Source: Ephydatia muelleri
Taxonomy: Eukaryota; Porifera; Demospongiae; Spongillida; Spongillidae
Reading direction: 5' to 3'
Length of the DNA: 64,000 nt
Assembly: GCA_013339895.1 (NCBI GenBank)
Contig: JABACO010000032.1
Coordinates: forward strand, 310,001 to 374,000
This document shows positions 34,441-45,815 of the stretch, in pieces (position 1 is the first letter of the stretch; every line of letters starts with the position of its first letter). The notes below the pieces were generated by a model. The model saw only the letters and a list, made by a program, of their open reading frames with translations, did not search any database and was not told the origin of the DNA. The translations under genes and the position numbers were made by a program.

Positions 34441-35592
34441 TCAGTAACGTTGTGGTTTCTTTACAATTCTTCCACTTCTAGTTGTGACCACCTCTGATGA
34501 TTTTGGTATATCAGCTGATGTTCTTGACGCAACTCCAAGTGGCTCACATGCAATCCTGGGCGGTTGCAGTTCATGTGTGGCTGTGACTGTAGGAGCTAGT
34601 ACTGGTGTATGCCCCTCATTTGTGTTTGTTTCAGCATGTGCAGGACTTGCACTTTGTTGGGATTGCACACTAACATGTGTTGTCTCTGGGTGTGGTTGTA
34701 CTCCATTCTGTTTTTGCTCCCCTCGTCGTTGATCTGGCAGACCTTCACCAGATGGTCCAGATAGGCCCTCTAATTCCTCCATGTCAACCTCTTCCTCCCC
34801 TTGGCTTGCCTTGAAGTTACTTTGCCTCATTTGGTCAGCATGCCTTAACCACACTGCTGTTCCGCCATGAACAGCCACTTGGTATGAGAGAGGGCCCAGA
34901 CGTTTGTGAATTATTGCAGGTTGCCACTTATCATGTTGTGACCTATAGTCTCGGACCATCACCCTCTCCCCAACAGAGAAATCTCTTGGTACTGCTGCAG
35001 ATCTGGTCATCACCTGACGTGTCTGCTTGTTTACAATCGTGTTCCTCAAATCCGGACGTAGAAGATCTAACTGATTCCTCATCATATGGCCAATCATGAG
35101 TTCAGCTGGGGGGATCTCTGTTGTGGCATGCACGGCATTTCTATATTGAAAGAGGAAGGTTGCCACTCTATGATTCAAAGAACGTTTCTCCTTTTTGGAA
35201 ACATGCAATGCTTGTTTGAAGGATTGCACAAATCTCTCAGCAAGCCCGTTGGTTGCTGGGTGGTATGGTGCACTTCGGATGTGTACTACCCCATTGCTTT
35301 TAATAAAATTTTCGAACTCAATTGATGTGAATTGTGGTCCGTTATCCGTAACCAGTTGGTGTGGTAGTCCCCAGCGAGCGAACATATCTCTAAGTGCATC
35401 AATTGTTTTAGAAGTGGTGGTGGTATCCATTATCACAACTTCGGGCCACTTTGAGAATGCATCCACTGCTATGAGATACATTTTTCCCTCTAGAGGACCA
35501 GCAAAATCCACATGTATTCTTTCCCAAGGTTTGGTTGCACATTCCCAAGGGTGTAGAGGAGCCAGCTTGGGATCCCTCTTGTTCCTTTCCAT
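34441..35592 (-). pseudogene. integrase part of the Ty3/gypsy-type pol
   Basis: The integrase core shows the three acidic positions: VDFAGPLEG (first Asp), TDNGPQF (second Asp) and the Glu in NGLAERFVQ. It is followed by the C-terminal GPY-like segment (HKRLGPLSYQV) and a Ser/Pro-rich tail ending shortly before the polypurine tract. It joins the upstream pol ORF out of frame near 35600. The cysteine half of the HHCC zinc finger lies at that break. Confidence 0.9.
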
Positions 35593-36950
35593 GATTTTAC
35601 TGACGATTCAATGTCCTTGTCCAGACCTGGCCACCAAAAATAACTCCGTGCTAAAGCTTTCATCTTCACTACCCCAATATGTCCACTATGGAGCTCAGAG
35701 ATGACCAATTGGCGGAGGGATGGTGGAATCACAGTGCGGATTCCCCACAGTATGTAGCCTTGTTCAACGGTTAATTCATGTTGCTTGATGAAGTAGGCAT
35801 TGAATGCATCCTCTACTACTTGTGGCCAGCCTTGTAGTATGTACTGTAGTACCCTGCTCAGGATAGGGTCATGTTGCGTTTCCTTCCTGATCTGAGATAC
35901 TTGAACTGGCAATCTCTCTATCTGACTTAATTGAAAGATTGCGACAGCATCTTGAAGTGGTTTCTCTACCGTGGTGGGTAGGGGAAGTCTAGACAATGCA
36001 TCTGCATTCCCATGTTGTTCTGTCTTCCGGTACTTGATGTCATATGTATACCCGGTCAGAAAGGTAGCATATCTCTGTAATCTCGCTGCAGCTGTAGCAG
36101 AAATGCTTTTACTGGGACTGAAAATGGACACAAGGGGTTTGTGGTCGGTTTCTAGTGTGAACTTTACTCCCCACAGGTACTGGTGGAAGTGTTTTATACC
36201 CCAAACCAGTGCTAAAGCCTCCTTGTCTATTTGCGAGTAGTTTTCTTCAGCCCTGGATGGTGAACGTGATGCAAAAGCCACTGGTCGTTCCTGGCCATCT
36301 TCCAGAATATGGGAGAGTACTGCACCAAGACCATATGGACTTGCATCACAAGAAAGTTTGATAGGAAGTTTCGGGTTGTAGAAGACCAGCATCTGATTTG
36401 ATGACACCAGTTCCTTTACCGCTTCAAAGGATTGTTGACAGTGACGAGACCAACACCATTTCTGCCCCTTTTTAAAGAGATGGTACAGTGGAGCCCACTG
36501 TGTTGATAAATTCGGCAGAAACCGGTTGTAGTAGTTTATTAATCCCAGAAAGGAACGTAGTTGAGACACATTCTGTGGGCTTGGTGCCCTTGTGACAGCC
36601 TCTATTTTGTCCTGTGTTTTGTGAATTCCCTCTCTATCCAATCGATGACCACAGAATTGAATGCTGTCTTTGAAAAAGGCACACTTCTTCCTGTTAAGAG
36701 TAAGGCCATGCTCAGCCAGGCGTTCCAAAACCTTGTCCAGGTTTGTACAATGGTCATCCAGGCTTTTCCCTGTTACAACGATGTCATCAAGCAGACACCG
36801 TGTCATAGGTATACCTTGCAATATCTGCTCCATAGTTCGCTGCCAAATTGCAGGGGCTGATGCCACCCCAAAAGCTTGCCTCTTAAAAAGGTACAGACCT
36901 TTATGTGTGTGGATAGTCAGGATCTTTTGGGTGTCATCATCTACTTCCAT
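35490..36950 (-). pseudogene. reverse transcriptase C-part, RNase H and integrase zinc region
   Basis: The reverse transcriptase palm motif appears as LLDDIVVTG (the xxDD box) after FGVASAPAIWQRTM. RNase H follows (LSCDASPYGLGAVLSH, SQIDKEALALVWGIK, LETDHKPL). The integrase N-terminal histidines are in ELHSGHIGVVKMK. It is out of frame with the upstream RT ORF by a break near 36950, inside the segment after FSKLDL. Confidence 0.92.
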
Positions 36951-37423
36951 TTGCAGGTATGGAGATCCAGTTTACTAAATATCACTCCCCCTGAGAGAGA
37001 AGCAAAGATCTCTTCCGTGGTAGGCAGAGGATACTTGTCCACCTTTATTGCTGGATTAACCGTGACCTTGTAGTCGCCACATAGTCGTACTGTTCCATCA
37101 GCCTTGGGAATTGCTACCACAGGTGTAGCCCACTCGCTCCAATTGGTGGGTGTTATGATGCCTTGATTTTCGAGTCTTTCAATTTCTTCTTCAACCTTTG
37201 CCTTCATTGCAAAAGGTACTGAGCGGCTTTGACAGAACACTGGAATAGCTCCTTCCTTCAAATTCACTTTAGCCTTCATTCCTTTCAAGGTGCCGAGAAC
37301 ATCTTTAAACACACTTGGATACTTGATTTGAAGGTCATTCAACCATTTCTCTGTTTCCTGTGGTTGAGTGAACACTGCATTTATTTGTTCTCCATTCCAA
37401 AGGACTTCCAGCTTTGATAACTA
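36941..37423 (-). pseudogene. reverse transcriptase N-part
   Basis: Fingers and palm start: KAKVNLKEGAIPVF, EEEIERLENQGIITP, SEWATPVVAIPKADGTVRLC, YPLPTTEEIF, FSKLDL (first catalytic Asp). It is in the same frame as the protease ORF, from which it is separated only by the TAG at 37421-37423 where related elements usually have Trp (LLGRNW). Confidence 0.9.
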
Positions 37424-37705
37424 GTTACGCCCTAGCAGAGGAGGGCCAGATCCTTCTACTACCAAAAGTGGTAAGGTCTGAGTACCATTTTTTCCTTGCA
37501 ATTTTACTGCAACCTGCCCTTTTGGCATGATGACCTCTCCAGTGTATGTCTTCAACTGTGTCACTGCCTTCCTTAAAGGGAGGTGGCTCAGCTTCTCCAA
37601 ATAATTGTTGTAGGATATGAGGGATACCGCTGCACCCGTGTCTAGCTCCATTTTCATCTTTTGACCTTTCACCACGACGGTCTTGTAGAAAGGTTTTACT
37701 GTTCC
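37424..37705 (-). pseudogene. aspartic protease of the Ty3/gypsy-type element
   Basis: Retropepsin signature MELDTGAAVSLIS and a C-terminal LLVVEGSGPPLLGRN. It is in the same frame as Gag but separated from it by a TGA at 37706-37708. Confidence 0.85.
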
Positions 37706-38557
37706 TCAACTGTGTATTCGTATATTCCGAAGCCTACCCCAGTTAAGTTGGTAGTCTTCTTCTGATAGGGTCTCCTCCATAGCATGTAGCTTCTTTTTCT
37801 CGAGAGTTTTGGTAGACTGTCGTGTCTGTGGAGGGTCATTTTGGTTGTCAACTCCTTGGTAGGGTTTGCTGCGGCAGACACGTTCTATGTGGCCCTTTTT
37901 CTTGCAAAATCTACACTGGACATCCTTAAACCTGCACTTGCTGCGTAGGTGTCTTCCCCCACACCCTGAACATGATAGTCCACCACTCTGAACTACATGG
38001 ACATCCTCAAGGGGTTTCTCCAGCCTGGAGGTATCGTGAAATTGTGCTGCATCTTTGCCTGCTTGTTCAGCTGCTTCCGCCATTTTCAACGCTTTGTCGA
38101 AAGTGAGGTTTTCTTTCGTTAAAAGTCGTTTTTGCACACCTTCATCGCGAATTCCGCAAACCAGTCGGTCCCGTAGAGCGTCATTCAGTCCAGTTCCAAA
38201 ATCACAATGTTCAGATAATCGCTGTAGTTCTGCTGCGTACTCGTTTATAGATTCACCTTCCCTTTGGTCGCGCTTATGGAACCGAAAACGCTCCGCTATT
38301 ACCAGAGGTTTGGGAGCCATGTGTCGTGTAAGTAGCGTGACGAGTTCATCGTACTCCTTGTCCCCAGGTTTGTCTGGAGCGGTAAGGGAACGCAAAAGTG
38401 TGAACGTTTTCCTACCAATGCACGCTAGGAAAGCATCTTTCTGTAACGAGTCGTCGATCTTGTTGGCTTTAAAGTAGTGCTCGAGCCGTTCAACATAGCT
38501 TCTCCAATTGTCCGTGCTCGCGTCGAATTCTTCGATTCTCCCAACACTAAAGGCCAT
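37706..38557 (-). CDS. Gag of the Ty3/gypsy-type element, 283 residues
   Basis: Starts MAFSVGRIEEFDASTDNW, 34 bp inside the primer-binding site region. A helical capsid-like region (YFKANKIDDSLQKDAFLACI, HMAPKPLVIAERFRF, YAAELQRLSEHCDFG) is followed by two CCHC-type knuckles (CSGCGGRHLRSKC and CRFCKKKGHIERVC) near residues 195-235. The ORF is intact, and Gag normally packages the element RNA. The stop TGA is in frame with the protease. Confidence 0.9.
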   Translation of the reverse strand: MAFSVGRIEEFDASTDNWRSYVERLEHYFKANKIDDSLQKDAFLACIGRKTFTLLRSLTAPDKPGDKEYDELVTLLTRHMAPKPLVIAERFRFHKRDQREGESINEYAAELQRLSEHCDFGTGLNDALRDRLVCGIRDEGVQKRLLTKENLTFDKALKMAEAAEQAGKDAAQFHDTSRLEKPLEDVHVVQSGGLSCSGCGGRHLRSKCRFKDVQCRFCKKKGHIERVCRSKPYQGVDNQNDPPQTRQSTKTLEKKKLHAMEETLSEEDYQLNWGRLRNIRIHS

Positions 38558-38570
38558 TGTTCCTTTACTT

Positions 38571-38591
38571 GGGATCCCACCCTCGTCGCCA
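38571..38591 (-). promoter_or_regulatory. primer-binding site, tRNA-Ser-like
   Basis: Minus strand TGGCGACGAGGGTGGGAT directly inside the 5' LTR (2-base gap). It is complementary to a tRNA 3' end with acceptor CCTCGTC-G-CCA, which matches the metazoan tRNA-Ser (GCT) acceptor stem GACGAGG as I know it. Confidence 0.7.
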
Positions 38592-38593
38592 GT

Positions 38594-38702
38594 TGTGAAG
38601 TATCACCAAGGATTGATCAAGATTCGAACCATTCACACAAGAACAGTAAATCACGTGCATAGATATACCGTATATCAATTTAGCTGATATCAATACACCA
38701 CA
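38594..38702 (-). repeat. 5' LTR (109 bp) of the Ty3/gypsy-type element
   Basis: Identical to the copy at 34304-34412 and followed by the GGTAG target duplication. At 109 bp it is short for an LTR. Confidence 0.95.
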
Positions 38703-39604
38703 GGTAGCAGGAAAGGGGGTTTCAACTATATTAAATGAAGCCGTGAACTTGAATAACTTCTAATTGGTGTAATGTTTCAAAGGGTCTGGAAGAATTCTTT
38801 GGTAACATGGTAGGGGTGCATTTCTGTCTGCTATGTTGTGACAAGAGAGTTCGGTTTAATAGGGGAATTAGTTTTCCAAAGCGCCATCTCTTGATAAAAT
38901 GCTTATGGAAAAAGCAGATCATCACTATAAAACTTTCTGGCAATGTTGCCAAATCAGGGTCTGTAAGGCATACAAGAGTGGACTCTGCTTTCTTTGCTAC
39001 AAAATGAATTTGTAAAGTGTCGCTCGTATGATTAATGATTCATTGGCACATACACTTTTTGCTCGCCGCAAACACTTCAGCAATAGTCTTAGCCATGGGA
39101 TCCGGATGACGGCGCGGACTCCGCAGATCTACTACTTTCCTGACGGCAATTGAAATTCGCAATGTACGAACTGGACGCTCAAATGCACAATAGAAAAAGG
39201 GCCGCGTGTCAGGGGTGATACATAACAGGTCTGCACGAGCTACAACAGTGCGTCGCTGATGACATGTAATTAAATTTATTACAATGGAAAGGAGGCGTAT
39301 CCTTATTAGTTAGGGGGGGCATAGGCCGGGTTTGCCCCCCCCTGTATCCGCCACTGACCGTGACCAACAGCTGATCTAAATGACATACAAATACACGTGT
39401 ATCGAGCGTTAAATGAGAAAAAGGATATGAGATCCATTGCATTGACGCGCTTACATCCGATGGAACGGCTCGGCCCTTTCGATCGCTTCATTTCGCGGTA
39501 CAAGATAACTGATTTAAATAACCAAGCTGTAGTTAACTATTCATTACTTGGGGCCAAGGGGGGTCTTTAGACACCAAAGACGCCCCCCCCCCCCCACCCT
39601 TCCT

Positions 39605-39686
39605 AGTCTCGTCCCCAGCCTGATATGCATTCAGCGGTGATGTAATCCATCCGCTGCTGTGTATGAGGGTCTGGGAACGAGACTAC
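39605..39686. mobile_element. 82-bp MITE with AGTCTCG-CCCAG ends
   Basis: Starts agtctcgtccccag and ends ctgggaacgagact, enclosing gcggtgatgtaatccatccg. Partial relatives occur at about 26447, 40150-40206, 46000-46050, 17865, 53868 and 55974. It is flanked by C runs and followed by a cctgaatccgcccctg end at about 39702, so it is itself nested in a CAG-ended remnant. Confidence 0.75.
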
Positions 39687-39719
39687 CCCCCCCCCCCCCC
39701 CCCCTGAATCCGCCCCTGA

Positions 39720-40301
39720 CCTTTTGCATGTAGTTTTCTAATATGTGCAATCATAGACGTAAATCTGGTCATAAATTTACATCAGCATCAGGATTTAGAC
39801 CTGCACATTTATCATCTCAAATGAATTTTGCATGGCATTCATTTACTTACTTGAGGAGCTGTGTAGTCTGAAGGCTATTGTGAAAATGATAACATGTTCA
39901 ATAACACATCATTCTAATAGCTGTGTTTTGGTCTGCACGAATCGTCGCATAGCCCAGCTGTTGAGACGCCTGCAGTATCGCACTGTCGAGCTCCAGGTTT
40001 GACACAGCCATCATACTAAACTGCTCAATAAAATGAAATGCTATTACCATATTGGAATGTAATTATCCTGACGTCACGGAGCACCTGCATTCTGATTGTA
40101 CGCCGGACGTAGAACCAATTTTGTTAGGCAGTTTACCAGACCACTTCTAGCGTAGCGATGATGTAATCCACCCGTCGCTGCGAGTGTGGGTCTGGGTAGG
40201 AGACTATGCATGCCTCAAGTGATATGCCTGCAATAAATAGTTCTCTAGAATACTTGCGAAAGCAAGAATATCGAAAAAAATTTTCTTAGGGCTAGCTCCG
40301 C
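39720..40301. other. non-coding spacer before the right arm
   Basis: No gene. It holds a partial copy of the AGTCTCG family (gatgatgtaatccacccg ... gggtctgggtaggagacta, 40150-40206). Confidence 0.5.
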
Positions 40302-40599
40302 ATATGGAGAAATGGCCCATACATAGGCGGTCATCTTGCTTTTTTTTTTTCAAATTGAATTTCAAACACGTTTATAATTTACGATAAATCGGATTGATTG
40401 TGAATCTGTGCTTTATAAGATTATACCATGAACCATTCGTAAACTAAAATCACGACAATAATTTAATTTCTACCGCGCATAATTTATTCATAAACGATTA
40501 CGTAATACCTTGCGTCATCTTAGAATAAAGTTACAATTATTAACATTATGTCGGCGCGGCTAGGTAACGGTTATAACTGTGACCTAACTTAACTGTCAA

Positions 40600-41045
40600 T
40601 ACCGTTTAAAGTAGTTAAACGGAGTTAACACAACAGGGTGCGCAACAATGGGTGTGGCACCAGTGACAGGTAGATAGTGTACCACCACGCATGCGTATAG
40701 GGGCAGCTGCTGCACCGCATCCAGTCAGCTTCCGCGCAGGCGCGAGTGGCAAGCGAGCAGGTGCTGCATCACATTCAGTCAATTATACCTCTGTGACAGA
40801 GAAAGCGCAACTCTCCTTATCATTTATATATATATTTTCCTATTCCGCCGGTACAGTCGGCGTGACTTGGTAGGTAGGTTGAGCTCACTCCCCAGGCCAA
40901 CGGTGCTAAGAGGGGCTGGACGGGGTCACGTGCCCTGAGCTAAGGCTTAGGGGGCGGGGCTCATAGCCGGATAGTGCTATCCTACCCACCATTCTCCCAA
41001 CCTATATTAATTGGTATGTGTGTGGTGGTTAGTGTGGCAACCACC
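40600..41045. mobile_element. right-arm-specific insertion of about 450 bp
   Basis: Absent from the matching place in the left arm (about 30600-30640). It contains ccgcatccagtcagcttccg, a TATATATATA tract at about 40830 and a GC-rich end (ggcttagggggcggggc). It might be a solo LTR or SINE; no clear ends or target duplication were resolved. Confidence 0.5.
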
Positions 41046-41214
41046 GGGGTTAAAGACAATTTGAATTACAATTATAATTTTACCGATACACAAATTAAAA
41101 TTAACTTATCTGCTGTGCATGGAGAAGTGAAGCGCATCAATTAGGCACAATGATGCATGCAGGGATCGAGCTACGTATGCCCTTCATGCTTTCATCTTCT
41201 GAGACGCAGGTGTT

Positions 41215-42340
41215 TTGGTGAGTATACTATGTGAATTTAGTAGCATAGCCTCCCCCCCCCCCCCCCAAGTGGGCTACATGTACATGTCCATAGCTGTGTC
41301 CAGCGGCGTAGTCAGTTACATCGTATACGTGAATATCACAACAGGAGAAGCAGGCATGTTGGGAATGTGTGTGTGTGTGCATGTGTGTGTGATTGTGTGT
41401 GCGTGTGTATGTGTGTCACTGACTGTATATACAATCTATGATACATGTACATGTATGTGTGATGTGATTGTGTGCAATCTTGTTATGTGATGTCATCCTC
41501 TTCCCCCAGCACCGAATGGATTTGATGCTGTGTCGGTGCAGAATGTGGGCTCCACCTACATCATTGTGTCTTGGGACTTGCCAACTGACAGTAATGGCAT
41601 ATATCCTCATCAACTTCAGTTTGTATTGCAATGGTGGTGTCCTGCCCCTTACTGTGATCACCACTGGCCTCCTCCCCTTCACTTTGTACATGTACATGTA
41701 TGTCTTCTCTGCTACTGTGTGCAACATGCGCAAATAACAGTGTGCATGGTACATCTATATGATCTGTGCTCAGTACGTTATCTGTTGGACAAGTCTACCA
41801 GTCACGCCCGCAGGCACTGCACTCCAGTTGGAACGTGGTGTTGCGCGTCATCAGTACTGCAGCCAGCCTGCCCAGGTACATTGTGTACACTTCAATCACT
41901 TAGTTTGTGTTCCATCTTTCTTTGCTCTTATCCCTCTCTCCTCCTTCCTTTCTTTCTCTCCTGTCTCACCTACTCCCTCACTTCCTCCCTTCCTCCTCCC
42001 TTCCTCCCCCTCCCTCCCCCTCCATCCCTCCCTCACTCCCTCTCTCCTGTCCTCCTGTAGTCATGTACGTGTACACCAGCAGGGACATCTCTGGCAAAAT
42101 TACACATACCATTTATCCTCCCTCCCTCTTACCTCCCTTCACCTTCACATCCTCACTTTCCCTTGCTCCTCCAGTACATTGTGATTCCAACCTCAGCATG
42201 AGAAGGACAGCCCTCCTGGGGGACCCCCTGATCCTGAGTCACATTAATGACATTGTCATCAGCGTATTCATTATTAAGATCATTAACCCTGACAAGTCCT
42301 TTGGCTCCTCCTCTGTGAGTACTTCACTCAATATGCCTAG
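41215..42340 (+). pseudogene. fibronectin type III gene fragment in the right arm
   Basis: The plus-strand counterpart of 29328-30420 carries the same exons in the same order. The FN3 exon (from about 41515: GFDAVSVQNVG, then IIVSWDLPTDSNG) has lost bases around 41630-41660 that the left copy retains, so its second half is out of frame. A downstream exon-like piece (DPLILSHINDIVISVFIIKI ... KSFGSSS) ends at a GTGAGT donor at about 42315. Two unequal copies show that at least the right one is not translated as such. Confidence 0.55.
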
Positions 42341-42888
42341 ACCTTATACTGTCATACCTTAGCACTCTTCCCCAGGACCCCATGTGCATCCTTCTACAAC
42401 TCCCCTCTCTGCTAGTGGAGCATACTGCCCCACACATTCATGACTCCAACAAGTCTGTACAGATACAGATGTGTAGTGTATTAGCGTTGATATAGTGTAC
42501 TGTTGGCCTTCTATCTCCCTAGGTACTGTTGTTTAGTCTGACTGCTACCACAAAACCCACAAGGGCAGTCCAAGGTGTACACAACCATTGTCCTGGCTAA
42601 AATGAATACAATCAAAAGCATCTTGTGAGCTGACCTTCACTTGATTGGCAGATATACATGTACATGAAGATTGGACTACTTGTGAGGGAGGGTGTGTGTG
42701 TGTGTGTAAGTGGTAATGCCTGTGGTTATTTTATCTGACATCCATGGGAGGAGCTACACCTCTATGTAATGGGCTTTATCTGTGTACATGTACTGTAGGC
42801 ACAAGCGCTTCCATACAATATGGGTTGATGGAGCTACAGCCACTCCCCCATACCCCAGCTGGAGCAGGACGTGGGCATGGGTCATTTG

Positions 42889-42917
42889 TCCCCCCCCCCC
42901 CCCCCCCCCCCCCCCCC
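42889..42917. repeat. poly-C run in the right arm
   Basis: About 29 consecutive C where the left arm (about 28570) has only short G runs, an arm-specific expansion within a degraded MITE. Confidence 0.85.
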
Positions 42918-43340
42918 ACACACAAACTGGAAATCCTGGATCCATAACTGAAATTGAATGTACTCTCTTGTCAGGATCAGCTGAACAGGATGCCCTTACA
43001 ATGAACGAGTCACCCCTCAAAAACTTGATACTGTTCTTCCTAAGGCCACATCCATCATGGGGGTGGTTGCAAAATGTCTAACAGTTTTTGCTGCCTCTAT
43101 CTTTTGTTTTCTGTATCAGTCCCTGCACCATCATCATGCTTGACCCTTGTACCCACAAATAACCCCTACACAAATACCATGTGCATGAAGTTGTTCACTT
43201 TATGGAGGTATCATACATATACATGTATGTGTGTTGCATGCATGGGGCAAAGGTCTTGCCACACAACAAAATTCATGACATTGTGCCTTTGTTCCTTGTA
43301 TAAATATCCAAATTAAGATAGGATCAGAGGAGGGCTATGT

Positions 43341-43466
<126 letters not shown>

Positions 43467-44233
43467 CATGTCTCAGCTTATGAAGTGGGAAGCTAAAATC
43501 CCATTGCAAACATTGTTTTGGTTTTGTTCAGATTACACAGTGACTGACAGAAACAAAGAAAAATGAGTTCAATGACACCAAGTCCTATGAGCTTGGAGGT
43601 GATGGATGCAATGGCTGCATTCTACCAACTGGCATCATGATTCACTGCTTCTTCATCCTGTCCAGTTCTCGCCATCCTTTATATGTGTAGCCTGTATGTT
43701 TTAAAATTATTAATGACATAATGTAATCAGTAGAACCCTGGGGGGGGGGGGGGGGGGGGGGGGTGAGAGAGAGAGACAGGAAGGATTGAGTAGGCAACAC
43801 ACAACATCTGTCAGTAACACTCATAGTTTCAAGACATTCAGTTGCTACAGATGTTACATTTACAAGATGCACACCATTACAAGGGATTTACTGACCCCCT
43901 GATTTACACATGCCATGTAACTTGCCATTCAGCCAATTAATCGGGCTGGTCTGCACCATTTACTATAACTGCATGGCATGCCATGTAATGTACGAAGGGA
44001 AAACTTATTTTTGTCCCATAACCTATATTATATATATTCCGAAACACCACCCCCTGTTGCTTTCAACACAGATCCTTGTAACTAAATATCCATTCCTGGA
44101 CCAATGGGACTGAATATACTGTTGGTCCTTCTTCCTATGCACGGGTAAAATGCAACCAAAGGTGGGTTCAAAAGTAGTTCTGGAAGAGTTCAAACTCTGC
44201 ACATACATGTATGTGATTGCCCGCAGAAACATA

Positions 44234-44397
<164 letters not shown>

Positions 44398-44938
44398 TAG
44401 CTTTTTCCTCCTTACTTACACACCTAGATCAGTTATAAGGGCATACACTTACACTGTTACATGCATTACGTCACAAGCACCATACGTATACATGCACCAT
44501 ACAGTAAAAGCATACACATGTGTTGGAGGCAAAATATACAGTTTTTACAATTTATTCGCAATACATAATCGATATGCACTGCTAAACTATACTACAACAG
44601 CGTAATACATTATTTCTAATAAATGCTCCCTTTGTGAAGGGCACTATTATTACATCCCATTCGAACCTAACTAATCACAGAATCACACTGTCAACACATC
44701 GATATCGAGTACGTGGATGGAACCACACAACTATATAAAGTTTCTCACCTCGGATCTGCAAAATATTAGCGTTGCTGTTGTATTGATTTGATAACTGGAG
44801 GTGTCGCATTGTACATGTACATGTGATCACGTTTGGCTGCTGGCTTGTTTCTCAGACACTCGATTCAGCTATGTGTAGGCCTATAGGATCCGCTAACATA
44901 AAAATTTGATATACGAAGTGTTGCCAGCGTACGTAGAT

Positions 44939-45815
44939 CAGGCCCGTAGCCAGGTCGGGAAAAGGGGGGGTTCGAAAATAATAAATGTGGACCTAAAGTG
45001 GGCGTGGATCACCAAAAGGGGATGGGTGCGGGAGGGGGATGTGCCCCCTCCCGCGCGAAGCGCGGAAGCTTTTGAAAACATTGATTTTGCAACTGAATGC
45101 AAACCAATTTGCAGACACATGTACCAGTACACTCATACCGCTTTATAACTCCATGTAAGCGCTCATGCATAACTATATTCATAATCCATTTCGGTCGACA
45201 TTTAGCCCCTTCTATGAGACACCGACAATACTTCTGATCCAATGCTTAGTCATATAGGCTAGCTACACACTGCAATGCATAGTGGATGCACCTTGCTGCG
45301 TAGTGATTTCAGGCTCGTTAGAATCTGGCGCAACCATTTCACTACATGTAGTTTTGCACTTATCAGAGTGATCGATTTCCTCTGTGGCTGCCGCTGTGGC
45401 AGAATTTGTTTCTGTAACTAAAGGATCCGACTGTTGCCCATCGCCCGTTGCCTTTCGTTTTGCAGTTGGTAAGAACACATCAAGCTTCTGGCACAAGGCA
45501 GCGGCTAGTTCACGCTCTCTTTTTTTTTGCTGGGAGCTACCCGGCATTTTCGATCGGCGCACGGCGCGAGTATTGAGTATGAATTAAAATTACAGTGTAA
45601 ATTAATAATTTCATAATAACTAGAACTAAACATGAATCAAGACCATATTATTAAATGCGGGAAAGACCAGGACTGGATTGGCCTAGCCGCCCAGGGATCG
45701 CCTAATCGCCTTATAGAGTGGCCGGGACCTTTACCGTACTTCCACATAATCGGACCTTTTTCCCCTGAGGGGGGGTTCGTTCGAACCCCCCGAACCCCCC
45801 CTGGCTACGGGCCTG
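44939..45815 (-). mobile_element. 877-bp CAG-ended hAT derivative
   Basis: Ends are CAGGCCCGTAGCCAGG and CCTGGCTACGGGCCTG, flanked by a perfect TAGAT duplication (44934-44938, 45816-45820). The left arm has the intact target at 26663-26667 with no insert, so insertion followed the split of the two arms. An ORF on the minus strand (45263-45547) encodes the start of a ZMYM-type hAT protein (MPGSSQQKKRERELAAALCQ, then KLDVFLPTAKRKATGDGQQ); the rest of the transposase is gone. Confidence 0.93.

Larger units (their letters stand above)
34304..38702 (-). mobile_element. Ty3/gypsy-type LTR retroelement, 4399 bp
   Basis: It is bounded by identical 109-bp LTRs and a GGTAG duplication (34299-34303, 38703-38707). 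On the minus strand the order is LTR, primer-binding site, Gag, protease, reverse transcriptase, RNase H, integrase, polypurine tract, LTR. This PR-RT-RH-IN order is that of Ty3/gypsy elements. LTR identity points to recent insertion. The coding frame is nevertheless interrupted (TGA between Gag and PR, TAG between PR and RT, frame changes near 36950 and 35600). It sits inside the hAT derivative 33781-39356. Confidence 0.95.
33781..39356 (-). mobile_element. CAG-ended hAT deletion derivative, carrying a retroelement inside
   Basis: Ends are CAGGGGCGGATACAGG and CCTGTATCCGCCACTG, flanked by a perfect ACCGT duplication (33776-33780 and 39357-39361). Without the Ty3/gypsy-type insertion it would be about 1.17 kb. 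On its minus strand it keeps the hAT C-terminal dimerisation region (33994-34212: VERANFSLIFISK, HRSTMGEDRFNALMLLYVHK), closely parallel to the end of the neighbouring transposase at 30981. It has lost the catalytic part, so it is a nonautonomous derivative. Confidence 0.9.

Noticed and set aside
34484-34732. Plus-strand ORFs across the retroelement (also 35195-35704, 36661-36978, 38055-38477)
   Set aside because: They are antisense shadows of Gag and Pol, which have clear domain motifs on the minus strand.
38620-38640. gattcgaacc in the LTR, like a T-arm of a tRNA
   Set aside because: It is part of the 109-bp LTR and no tRNA structure fits.
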